Shown in pieces: positions 27,934 to 38,278 of a stretch of 64,000 nt of DNA; the stretch's first letter is position 1; every line of letters starts with the position of its first letter. Position numbers and translations under genes: made by a program. Origin of the DNA: Trichosphaerium sp. ATCC 40318 (taxonomy: Eukaryota; Discosea; Flabellinia; Trichosidae); contig JALMLS010000612.1 of NCBI GenBank assembly GCA_038496445.1, forward strand, positions 558,001 to 622,000. Reading direction: 5' to 3'. The notes under the pieces were generated by a model. The model was not told where the DNA came from. It made no database searches and saw only the letters and a program-made list of their open reading frames with translations.

Positions 27934-28588
27934 AACAAAAGTAATTTTCAATTGTTCGAGGTCTCAAAAAAGCGTTGGGTTGCAGGTCTTACAGTGTTCA
28001 ATTTTTACCTTAATAACCCCGATGCTGCTCGTATTTGTTGAAGCAACTCCTTCATCTAAATAGCCAATGAATGTCATGGCATACTCAGTAATAAAAGAAT
28101 GTAAATAGATTAAATGAACAGTCTCATCAAATTCTGACTTGAATAACAAATGAACCACGTTAGAGAGTATATTGTACTAGTATAATATGTTGGTACCTAA
28201 CGTTTCACAATGGTAACATCAGTGCTTACAAAATAGTGGTACACTATCCCAAGATAGTGGGTTACCACAATTTTTTTTTTCTCCTCGTGGTTGTGTTTAA
28301 ATTACAAACGTTGGTCATATACAACAGGCCCTGTAGTATGCACTAGTATTTTTCCAGTTCAAATCTGGCGTGGCGATGGTGCTGCGATGGTGTTGGTCAC
28401 TTGCTCCTGAGATGGCAGGGTCTTTTTGTATAAGGAATATAGCTGCGCCAGTGCAAAAGCTACTACCTCGATGACTCTGCAGTGCAGTACCACCATAGGC
28501 GTATATAGTAGCCACAGGGTAAACCAGCAAAGTCATGTGCCTACAAACGACGTAAATCATTCAACATTGAACTTAGTTGACTATCAGC
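27934..28588. other. Intergenic spacer of about 650 bases
   Basis: A minus-strand frame at 27964-28158 has protein-like content (SEFDETVHLIYLHSFITEYA) but no ATG and no joinable exon; it may be a fragment. A long T run lies near 28272. No other signal. Confidence 0.35.
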
Positions 28589-29017
28589 ATGTACAGAATG
28601 CTGGCGTTGCCTTTGGAGCTTCAGCATCATATATTTAATCTAGAAAATCATGTCAATACTGTATGGCCACTTTTATGTTGGCAAACGGCTACTACAAGCA
28701 GATTCAACTCAAAATTACTAAAACATGGCATTTATACAACGTGGTACACTCATACGCGTAAAAAGACTGCTGTAACATTCGTGAACGACTTGCGTGATGG
28801 CGTTTCAAAGTCATGGCATCCGAACGGACGTTTGGCTTCGGTTTGTTACTTTAAAAACGACGAGATTGAGGGAAAACATACAGTGTACTATGCAAGTGGC
28901 AGTGTTCATCGATGTATTCACTATAAAAACGGTAGGCGTCACGGTGACTTTCGGATATGGAACCAAAGAGGTAACGAAGTAATATGCCGGCACTACACTA
29001 TGGGTTCGTACCGTTGA
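28589..29017 (+). CDS. F-box-like protein with MORN/YwqK-like repeats
   Basis: Single-exon frame of 142 residues. ATG at 28589, with a second ATG at 28598. The start LALPLELQHHIFNLENHVNT looks like an F-box (LPxELxxxIF). The rest has three to four MORN-like units typical of YwqK-type proteins: RDGVSKSWHPNGRLASVCYF, EIEGKHTVYYASGSVHRCIH and NGRRHGDFRIWNQRGNEVIC. Such repeats bind membranes or proteins. Combined F-box/MORN layout suggests a ubiquitin-ligase adaptor, by inference. No intron, unlike most neighbours. Similar repeat proteins are common in amoebae and in their giant viruses. Confidence 0.6.
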   Translation: MYRMLALPLELQHHIFNLENHVNTVWPLLCWQTATTSRFNSKLLKHGIYTTWYTHTRKKTAVTFVNDLRDGVSKSWHPNGRLASVCYFKNDEIEGKHTVYYASGSVHRCIHYKNGRRHGDFRIWNQRGNEVICRHYTMGSYR

Positions 29018-29401
29018 AATAAGTGATGCACATCTGAAACAAAAAACCACTTGCAACCCCTTTTCTAAGCCTATGATGAACTTGGTAGTATTTTTTGTCT
29101 GGGTATTGGCTTCTTAGTACCAATTACGTGTTGTTCTTTAGGATAAGACGCTTGGTATCTGACGGACTTATGTAGGAAACTATTACCTATTACTTCTAGA
29201 GACAAATAAAATGGAAACAGCTTTTATGCTTGATACTTTATTGTGGTTTCGTTTTAGTGAGCACGTGCAACTTAGAATTTGAGTGCCGATAATATTCCTT
29301 CCTAACGATTATAATTACCTTCCACGAGGGCGTCTTCTACCTCTTTTATTTTTTGAACGGTTATTGTGCCTTATAGTTCAGAGTGAGATTGGAGTTATAG
29401 G
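29018..29401. other. Intergenic spacer
   Basis: Convergent 3' ends of the MORN-like gene and the E2/F-box gene. No coding signal. One CACGTG palindrome near 29263. Confidence 0.45.
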
Positions 29402-32073
29402 TTAAGGTTCACGCTTGTACCTTTTAGTGTAGTCCCTGTGATATCGTTTTTCCTTAGAGTTTTTTATGGCGTCATTCAATACAATTGTAAGTTTGTTTGT
29501 AGTTGGTCTATATTGAGGTATTAGATAAGGAAATAAGACTTGTGTGACTTGATTAATGTACGTTGGGACTTTGATCTTCTTGAAAAATTGTGGCCAAGTT
29601 TTAACTTTCATTATTTCCTTACATGCTTGCCACAGAGACTCTTTCATGGCATTAGAAGGTATACCACATCTGTAGTTATAATCGTCAAGAAGTTGATTAA
29701 GGCTCTTATTTGCAGGTCTACCATAATTATCCAAAAAATGAACTTGAAACATCAGAAGCTAGGAAAGAAGAAGAAAAGTCAGTGAAAAAAGTAAATACAA
29801 CTTCTACACTTACTCTCATTGACACAGTGGTTGCATCAAACACCAATTGTAACCGACCCAAGTCTGGTATTGTTTCAGTAGGTATAGCGTATTTAGGGTG
29901 TTTTGCGATGATCCACCTTGATGGTTAGACGAAGACAAACAAACGCGATGAGCATCAAATTTCACTTACTTGACGTTTCTATCAAATATCTCTAACAGAA
30001 TCTTAAAATGTAAATCTTTCCAGTTCTTCTTAGACAAGGTTAAGTATATTAAGAACTCTCCAATGTTAGGAACTTCCTTCTTAATACGATAGCTTGGATC
30101 CTTAAAAAACTTTTCCACTGATGTGTTCACAATGGTAGACATCTCAGGGAATTGCTATTGACCAATCAGCTTTAAAATGGTTCAAATGAGCGACTACGAA
30201 CCTTGGCATAGTATAATAAAATGTGATGAAACTGACAGTAACCCTCTAAAGCCTTTTCAGATAACTGACGAGAAACAACATTTCCACCCTTATCATTCAT
30301 CAAGCTTAATATCATTGTATTCATAAGTTTTGAGATAACCTAATGCACTTAAGTTAGCCTTCATTTATGGGTCGAGAACTTTGTGTCAGGAAAATAGTAC
30401 TTACCAATACAATACATTTAGAGAAGCTAGGCTCCCAGTCATTTGTAGCAAGGCGGATTTGCCCTCCAACTTCCTTTATCACTTTTCTGAACCAAGTTTT
30501 TGCAAACTTTGTTTGTGCGTGTTTAGGATTGATTACCAAAGGAAGGAACTTCTCCATTTTTGACTTCCAAACGGACAATCTTACATCTAAATAAAGCAAT
30601 TTAGCTTTTGATAACATCTTTAAAACATCACGTGTGCATACTCAATTTATAAAATGCAGATCGAGAAATGAGATCAAGAGTAGTATCAATACCAGACAAG
30701 CCACCACTAACAAGGGTATTAACATAAACACTACAAACAAGTGAACTAGTGACGTACTCTTCATATTTTTTAAGTACTAGACCAATGCCGAGTGTATCTT
30801 CTTTGTATGATAACTTTGTGTGGAAACAAATAAGCTCACGACGTTCAGCTATTAACCCTCCAGCAATAAGGTTTTGGAAAGCCTTGTTTGTTTTCTTCAT
30901 TTGTCGCAGCTCTTCAGATCTTAGTGTATCCAATAAATTCTAATTGTAAGAACATTAGCCAATATTGTATAGGAGCATGTGTGTACCATGACAAGTTCAA
31001 GAGGGAGCTCTGTTAAATGACAAACGCCATCATCACATGGTTTTTCCACCAAAATTGGTAGATCTTTTGTGAGTGTTTCAGTAGAGAGCGCAGGACTGTG
31101 AACTGGAGGGTAAGGACATTTGCCTGTGTGACTACATTTTTTACACTCAAATGCCTTTGTTTTTTCTTTGAAACTGAAGTTAAGTGAGTGTGATAACGGG
31201 AGGAAGGAAGAATAGTACGCTGCTATATCTTTTTCACTTTGCCAAATATATCTATCTGGGAGGCCGTAGTCTTGTGGAGCTTTATCGGCAAATAAGAAGC
31301 TTAAAATTTGTAGCAGAACAGCTTCCAATGTATACGCTGTGCTCCAACCAGAGTACTTCCCATACTTCTTCAAACTCTGAGAACATTCCAACTTTAGTAT
31401 ATGACGACAAGAATAATTAACGCACCTCCAGCATGTTCAAACAAATAAAGTTATTGAAATCGCCAAATTGGTTGGGGTGGTTAGGAACAAGAAAGAAAGG
31501 CCTTACTTTCGGAGGCTCTTGTGGATAGCGATGTGGAAAGATGAGCTAGAACGACAATCAGTATTACAGCTTGAACATTAGGAGGATTGCATAAAGACGC
31601 CTTTAGTTGTGTAAGTTTGAAAATTTTACAAGTTTTACTTTGCTTCTTTGAATGATGTTTGCCAGTTTTGTCAGCCGTTTTACCGGCAAAACCCAAAAAC
31701 AATAACGTACTTCTAAGTGAAATGCTATACCAGCAAATTTTCCTGTTGAGGGCGTTATATTAGCATGCCATCTAAGTGAATGACATTAGTTTACTAGACG
31801 AAAAAGTTGTTCGAAAGACAGAATTTTAGCTAGTGCCAGCTTTGTCAAAAAAAAAAAATCAGTACATGAAAATGTTGTCTTCGAAAGGCTCTGCAGCAAT
31901 ACACATTGTATTACTCTTCTTCAGTTGCTTGTAGTCCCACATAAGCCTCTTTTTAGCGTATGCTTCCACGACTGGATCGACTTCCTCTTTTTTTATAGTA
32001 ACCCAGCCTTTTAGAACAGGAACAGTCAAAAAGTGATGCAAAAAAAAAATAGGAACTCACGAATTACGCTCAT
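29402..32073 (-). CDS. Ubiquitin-conjugating (E2) domain fused to an F-box-like region and long helical tail
   Basis: Start 32071-32073 (MSVI, spliced to RWVTIKKEEVDPVVEAYAKK). The E2 fold follows: CIAAEPFEDNIFMWHANITP, STGKFAGIAFHLE, FPHRYPQEPPKVRPFFLVPN, HPNQFGDFNNFICLNMLE, in which the Cys of ICLNML is the expected catalytic residue, then GWSTAYTLEAVLLQILSFLF. A Cys motif (CKKCSHTGKCPYPP) and an F-box-like segment (CHLTELPLELV spliced to NLLDTLRSEELRQMKKTNKA) come next. The remaining about 450 residues are helical and unrecognised, ending DYTKRYKREP at 29402-29404. About ten exons. E2 plus F-box in one chain would place conjugating and substrate/SCF-binding parts together. The E2 call is firm, F-box call moderate. 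Confidence 0.78.
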
Positions 32074-33097
32074 TTTGGTTTAACTTGGCGAAAAATGATT
32101 AGTTTTATGTTAAGTTGTCAGTCGTGAAAATGCTGTCAATTTCCGATTTTTAAGAACAGACAGGAACGAATATAAACAAAAGTAACTCACAAGCAACCTC
32201 CGCATGCAACAGGTTCTTTTTTCAAAACAACAATTCAAATAATATTCAAGTAACCTTCATTGACACATTGCCATTCTCTTTGATTGTGTCAAAAATTAAG
32301 CGTAGCGTGTTCTTTAGTTTAAGGGAGTTGCAAAACTTTGGACTAGCGTTCATAAATTGCTATTACAAGCTCGTAAATGACTAACATGTGAAACCTTCGC
32401 CAAAAATTGAGAAATTGCGGCACTCATTTCCAAAGTGAAATCACTACATTGTGCTATGTTTTCTGACGCGTGGGCGTATGTTTGAGGGCTATCTTGAAGT
32501 ATAAGAGAGTTTTAATAATTAATTTAAAGTTTGACGCACCTGATGAGTTTTCCGACGCTAATATTACCTTGAGGTGGCGCTTGTTTGTTTCTATTCGGTT
32601 TTCATTACCAAAATGCGATAACAGGTTACTTTAGGCGTATTCACGTTTACGGGTACAACATGAACAATACATAGAACTGTTTGGTGGTTTAGTGCATAAT
32701 CAAACTTCAAGTTAGTCACGTGAAGTAAGTAACACGTGATTAATTTCCGGACATTGGACTCAGTAGCGCAAGAAGTTTCCTTCAGGTAGTGCGCCTTCAG
32801 GTTCTTGTAGAACGGAAACGTACAGTTTTCCTAAAATATATCATTGTCGCTGTTGTAAACGCAGCACAACGTTTATAAGATGTATTTAAAACGATCCGGC
32901 TAGTGCTGACAAGTGACATATCACGCAAACGACAAACGACATTTTTTCTTAAGTTACACTATTGTTTTCTGAACACTACCTACAATTACAAAATTAAGAC
33001 ATAGTAGTTAAACTACTCATTGTAAAGGTCGTGTATCTTTTTCTTAAGTCAATTCAGGTGTTCACTTTACCTTCAACCCACATATCTCAAGCAACAG
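32074..33097. other. Gene-poor spacer of 1 kb
   Basis: Divergent upstream region of the E2/F-box gene and the lectin gene. No supported frame. Two CACGTG palindromes sit close together near 32718 and 32733, a possible binding site pair for the lectin promoter (inference). Confidence 0.45.
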
Positions 33098-34162
33098 ATG
33101 GCACAAACTATTGGACCAGTGTTTATTAAGAGCAAAAATAGCGGTAAAGTCATAGATGTCTTTGGCGCCAGTGACCAAGACTCAACTCCAATAATTCAAT
33201 ACGAACAAAAATCAGAGGGCTTTGATAACCAACTCTTTACGTTCGAAAAAGTATCAGAACGCGATGGTAAACCAAGATATAAGATAGTATCCAAGTTCTC
33301 CGGGAAGGTAGGTACATAAAAAGTGAAGCAATACCGAACAAATTGTTCGTTGTTTCCTTCAAGGACTTTTTTCTTCGATAGTCACTTTTTAAAGTATTTT
33401 TGTAGGTGTTGGATATTTTTGATTCACAACTACAAAATTGTGTTCCTTGCATTGAATTCCAATATCACGGAGGTGTAAACCAATTGTTTTATATTGAAGA
33501 ACACGAAGGGTGTACGTCAGTGGCAACTTACAAACACCAAAGTTAAATTTTTTTTTTGTAGCGAAAGTTCTTATAAACTGCAACTCCGGAAAAGCTTTAG
33601 ACGTCGAAGGTTCATCAACCGATAACGAAGCCAGAATAATCCAATACGAACGTACCAATAATCCAAACCAATGCTGGGAGTTCATCCCTGGTGGTCCTAA
33701 GGAAGGTACTGAAGTATGTGTCCAAGATTGCGCAGTAAAGATTGAATATGTTCTTCCTGCTGTAATCAACGATGATACATGGTATCGCATTGAAGTTGTA
33801 TTCACCAACAAGCTGCCTGTTACTATTTCCAACTGCTTTTCATACATCGACGTTGATGAGAACTCTCCTTTCCATAGCGAAAAGATGAAATCCGGTAGTA
33901 CAGAAGGCGACTTGGATACTGTCAAGTTCGATTTTGGTTCAATAGCAGCCAACTCGTATGTTTGATTTTTATACATTGTTGATGTTTTGTCTTACGTCGT
34001 GATAGGTCCAAATCCAAGTTCTTCTCCTTTTCTTTTCCTAAGCTAGATGCAGAGATGCCAAAGAAGAATTTCAAGGGTATCTTCCAGCTCTCTCCTCACT
34101 ATCAAGTCGACTACCTTAAATACGGAGGGGTATCAACAAAGATCAAAGTCACTGGCAAATAG
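33098..34162 (+). CDS. Ricin-type beta-trefoil lectin with extra C-terminal domain
   Basis: Carbohydrate-binding protein. ATG at 33098, stop TAG at 34160-34162, four exons. Exon 1 holds one trefoil unit (FIKSKNSGKVIDVFGASDQD with TPIIQYEQKSEGFDNQLFTF). Exon 2 a second (VLDIFDSQLQNCVPCIEFQY with GGVNQLFYIEEHE). Exon 3 a third (VLINCNSGKALDVEGSSTDN with RIIQYERTNNPNQCWEF). The QxW-type core and IIQY motifs are as in the R-type lectin family. The last about 120 residues (VCVQDCAVKIEYVLPAVIND ... YGGVSTKIKVTGK) are a separate beta-rich domain that I do not recognise. No signal peptide, so probably cytosolic or exported by a non-classical route. Dictyostelium discoidins and related lectins offer a precedent. 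Confidence 0.8.
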
Positions 34163-34516
34163 AAGTAGTTCCACTTGTTAATCCACGCGTTACCTACAAC
34201 TGTGAGCCGGAATATAATGCCAGCTGTTCGCGGTATGGGTAAAAACCAATAAAAAAGCGAGAAATTATCTCGGCTCTTTCTGTTTTTTTTGTTTTTTCGC
34301 TAAATTGTACTTGTACCGCAATATACACTATTGCAATGAGCTGAACGCTGTTGAATATTACAACAACCACCGATACAATGTGTTGAAAGAGTATGTTAAA
34401 GTGAGTCAATTGTGTTTTGTTGAATAGGTACCAAGAAATTTGTTATGTGAAAAGGTCAACGGTTTTTCTTATTTTTAACCTATAAACCATATCACACTCA
34501 GTAATAACCACCTATC

Positions 34517-34834
34517 ATGGCAAAAACGCGCAGACTATCGGCAATGAATAAACTTAAACAAAAGGGCCTAGTAGAACCGCAAAAAGAACCGCCATTGGAA
34601 GAAATACTCGCTCCTAGTCTAAATAAGACGAATCATAAGCTATTCACGCATAAAGGCTTTAAATTCATTCGTCCTCAATGGTGTACAGTGCCACGATCAT
34701 GGACAGTTGTGTATTTAACAGAAGACAGGAGAGAGTATATAATTAATAGACCAAATGGAACAGAATTTGTTCATGTATGGACTTTCGATAGATTTGGCGG
34801 CAAAAGAGGCTTTTACCGCTTCAACAACAATTAA
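34517..34834 (+). CDS. Small basic protein, unknown
   Basis: Uninterrupted frame of 105 residues (ATG 34517, TAA 34832-34834), starting MAKTRRLSAMNKLKQKGLVE. It has a Lys/Arg-rich start, a Pro/Glu-rich middle and a C-terminal part rich in aromatic residues (FKFIRPQWCTVPRSWTVVYL, FVHVWTFDRFGGKRGFYRF). No membrane segment, no known domain. Composition looks like a real protein. It stands about 350 bases downstream of the lectin gene on the same strand. Confidence 0.55.
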   Translation: MAKTRRLSAMNKLKQKGLVEPQKEPPLEEILAPSLNKTNHKLFTHKGFKFIRPQWCTVPRSWTVVYLTEDRREYIINRPNGTEFVHVWTFDRFGGKRGFYRFNNN

Positions 34835-35040
34835 TTAGCGTTACGAAATAAAAATAGCTCAACAGAACAGAAGAGCGTCAAACATTACCCACTACGCCAG
34901 AGAGGACACTTTTCTCCAAGAAGAACGATACCGTAACGATTAATGCTGGCGCATCCAATAAACACAGTTTTATCGTAGGCTGTTGTTACAGATACATCAA
35001 CCGACGCTCAAACATGCGTTTGCAAGAGTGTGGACGCATG

Positions 35041-35637
35041 TTACAATTTCTCAAACAACCAATCAAAACTCTCCTCAATGCTACCTTTTTCAAATGCTGA
35101 ACACTCCATGAGTTGAACATGGCCAGGGAGTGTTTGTATGCTCAATAAATCTCGGATTGTGGAAGTTTGGATCGTAACCTTATCTTGTTTGTTCGCCAGA
35201 ATAAGAAGCGGAATATCTTTCCGGTTGTTTCCACTTTTGACCACTTGTACGAAGCATTCTTCAGCTTCCTTTAGCCTCCTCTTATCCGAAGCATCTATAA
35301 CAAATACAAGCCCATCTGCGAACATGCAGTGGTCTCGTTGTAGCTGGTGAGGATGTGACCCTATTTAGTATGTAATTCCAATTTTAAAATAGAACACGTG
35401 CCTACTATGTAAAACGTAACTAGGAGGTTGTGGAACACTATGTTTTGTTACGTCTGGGGCAGCATTTGGTCTATGGAAAAGCACTTGACTTTGATGCAAA
35501 CAATATGCAAGCGTCTAGTGAGGTTTAATCAAATTATTTGGGGTTTTTTTTTGTACTGTTTTTCCTGCATTGTCTAGACCTAGTACAACTACACGCTTTT
35601 GTTTTGGAGGACAAAATAGTGTCATTAAACTACCCAT
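35041..35637 (-). CDS. Divergent Arf-like small GTPase
   Basis: Three exons. Start 35635-35637 (MGSLMTLFCPPKQKRVVVLG). P-loop GLDNAGKT is spliced to TLAYCLHQ, the typical Arf/Arl pattern. The C-terminal half keeps FADGLVFVIDASDKRRLKEA, the base-recognition motif LANKQDK, and a C-terminal helix (SIEESFDWLFEKL). Between them, the strongly conserved WDxGGQ (switch II) is absent: the joined reading there is PPSYVLHRSHPHQLQRDHC. Either the exon 2-3 boundary is mis-set or the protein has lost this motif and may bind but not hydrolyse GTP, or be decaying. Gly2 after Met would allow N-myristoylation. The stop is at 35041-35043. Confidence 0.72.
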
Positions 35638-35761
35638 GTCAGTTTATGGTCATGCAACTTGTTGCAGTTGTTGTCCTTTGCCGTTGACGGAAAATACTGA
35701 CTTAGAAGTCTAAATGCTGACTTAGTTCTGATTGAACTTGTAGCGTGTCGAACACTTTCGT

Positions 35762-36839
35762 ATGGCGCTCCGTGGGTACAACCATGAGGTATCTTCGCGC
35801 GTGTTGAGCTACAAAGAGAACCATTGGAGGCATATAGAAAGCTATATTAAAGCACTGCTTTCAAACAAAAGTATCTCCTTCACAGAGCTCTATACGCACG
35901 CATTAACGTTAACGGCTAAAGTTTATTGTAGTTTTAGCTTAGTTTACGATTGCTGTTGCCAAAAACACGCTGTGGCGCTGTTCAAAGATCTTTTGGATTC
36001 GTGGCAATCACATCTGTCAAATTTTAAAGCTTCTACAAATTATACGCATAACATTAGTCTAACTGCGTATGCGATGAGGTTTAACGCTCTTATTAACAGT
36101 TGTGTTTCAATTGAAACGGTAATTCAATCAATGTCTGCTAAAACGCGTTAAAAACAGCTCTTAGGGCTTCAGATACTTAGAAAAGCAGTATATCGAGCAA
36201 TACATGAATTCTACCTTAAAAAGTACCAAGAAAACTACGCCATGCACTCTGTCTTGACGCAGTAATACTGACGTTCTTAAAAAACTAGATATTTTGTTCG
36301 GTCATGTGAGAGAGATCCTGTTTAAAGATGAAAAAGCAAGTCCTTTTTTTCTCATTTTTTTTTAAAAGTATCTGCTGTTTGACTTGTCTAATAGGTGCTG
36401 CAATGGCTTAAATCATTGTTGTCGGTGCCACAAGGTAATGTGTTGTGTAACATATGGTACTGGAGTTCTTCCAGCCGCTCATATTCTTTGAAGGTGGTAT
36501 TGTTGATCCATTAACATTGAGACGTTTTGTTGGTCATCTCTATTTCATAGACAGGTACAAATCTAGCGGACCCCTTTCCTTTTGACCTGTTTGTATAGTC
36601 ATCTTGCGAAGTTATGTCCTACAAGTAAGTTTTTGATACTAGCTAAAACTGTTTGGTAAAGTGATTTCTTCCGATTAGTGTTTGCACAGTTTGTACCCAA
36701 TTTGTATCCTGCAATGTCATTAAATGACGAACTTATATGGACAAAAATGGAGCTTGATAAAATGAATCTTACAAATAATGGTTCCAAGGATGCCACACGT
36801 TTTCGCAAACGGACTTTTACTCAAATGGAGAGTATGTAA
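35762..36839 (+). CDS. CACUL1: CACUL1-like cullin-domain protein
   Basis: Resembles animal CACUL1, a protein with a cullin N-terminal-type helical fold linked to CDK2 and growth control. ATG 35762 (MALRGYNHEVSSRVLSY), TAA 36837-36839. Exon 1 reads FTELYTHALTLTAKVYC, then QKHAVALFKDLLDSWQSHL and YAMRFNALINSCVSIETV, aligning with the QHSEQMYSDLI...RFNIALGQY region of human CACUL1. Later exons encode YRAIHEFYLKKYQENYAM, ILFGHVREILFKDEK, VLQWLKSLLSVPQ and PLTLRRFVGHLYFIDR. The end FVPNLYPAMSLNDELIW with KDATRFRKRTFTQME matches the KFIPNILPP... and QSRKR... tail of CACUL1. About six exons. The match is by eye from memory of the human protein, so moderate certainty. Confidence 0.6.
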
Positions 36840-36903
36840 CAATAATGAAAAAAATGTAAATATTATTAAGACAATGATCATGTCAACGCCTTTACGTTTT
36901 TAG

Positions 36904-38033
36904 TTACAGCTTAGATTTCTTCTTTATGAGCCCATGAGGTCCCATAAATCCATCAAGTGTTGAAACTGTATCAGAAAAGGCTTGTTTCTTCACCCATGCC
37001 ATTGTAGGTGGATCAAACTTAAATTCGTCTACTGCCTTGAAAGCAAATTTCCTACTCTCTTCTAAAAGTTTATCTGGAGGAAAACATGCATCAATAACAC
37101 CATCTTTGGCTGCTTCTGGTCCAGTGTATTTTTTGGCCAAGAATAGGACATCACGTAATACTTTTGCATTTGGTAATTTCGCCCTACCAACACATCAGCA
37201 TTGCGTACTAAACAAAAAAAAAAGTTTGTTTCTTGCTGGCACATGATTTTTGGACTTCCAAACAAAATTTGACACGTGTCAAAATGTCACGATTTGCAAT
37301 TTTGGATATTCTTACCGTAATACTTCAGGAATGCCTTTGGGCACTTTTAGTTTCAAAGCAACTACTGGTACGCGAGCCCAGCCTCGTTGACTGTTCATAA
37401 AAGCGTAATCATGACAAAGAGCAAATAAAAGCCCACCTAAATATTGTTTTACAATCGTTTACAGGTGCTTTAGAGTACGCACCACCTATGGCATGGCCAT
37501 TTAGTACTGCAATAGTGATTACAGGCTAATCTTGGTTAAAAACAGTCAAAACAGGTTTACATCGTACAAATGTCAGCAACCGACTGAGCGTAGCGAAGAA
37601 GAGTTTAAGAAACTGAGTGTAAGTGTCTGAGTTTTGTTTGGAGAGCTACATGAATACAATGTCATAAATACAGCGTGAAACTACTTTTATAGCGTACCCA
37701 AGGTAGATTAAACCCGGTACAAAAGTATTTACCATTACCTGTTATTAGTAACGCGCGAATGCCTCTGTACAGGTTACTTTGACGCTATTATACAAGATGC
37801 ACGTACTTTGACGCTATATTTGAAGTAACATAATCCAGTGCTGTGTTGATTGCTTTTAGAATTGGTAAATCAAGGCCGTTCTCCCCTTGTAGCATATGTA
37901 GCTCATAAACTGGGCCATTGGCGTATCTACATAGTGTCATAACATACTAGCGTTATATCCGCTTTAATACGCACAACGATAACTTAGGATCGCTCCAAGA
38001 CTTTTCTAGCACACGTTCGCTTGTAGTGCTCAT
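36904..38033 (-). CDS. Peroxisomal enoyl-CoA hydratase/isomerase family protein
   Basis: Crotonase-fold enzyme of fatty-acid beta-oxidation, probably enoyl-CoA hydratase or delta3,delta2-enoyl-CoA isomerase. Start 38031-38033 (MSTTSERVLEKSWSDPKLSL), stop 36904-36906. The parts NGPVYELHMLQGENGLDLPI, ALLITGNGKYFCTGFNLPWV (the oxyanion-hole strand and G(x)FC(x)G motif), a GGA-type second loop with LLFALCHDYAFMNSQRGW, and the C-terminal half LPNAKVLRDVLFLAKKYTGP are present, ending IKKKSKL. The terminal SKL is a classical type 1 peroxisome import signal. About seven small introns. The Glu residues of hydratases are not evident, favouring an isomerase. The exact reaction stays open. Confidence 0.82.
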
Positions 38034-38278
38034 TGTAAAAATAAAGTGTCAAACACATTTCAACGAAAACCTAAAAACTGTTTTCGACATTTTTCCTGAC
38101 CTTCAACGCTTCTTTGCTCATACACATAATTTGAAGTGCTGTGACTATCCCAATTAATATAACATGAGCTAGGAAATACATAGCATTAGCATCCTGTCAG
38201 TCAGTGCTTAGTGTATGTAACAAGACACCAAGAAATACAAAAAAATGTTCTTTTTATTTTCAAACAGTTTGGTTTTTT

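Noticed and set aside
27964-28158. Minus-strand gene of 64 codons
   Set aside because: No ATG and no exon to join upstream; noted only as a possible fragment within the spacer.
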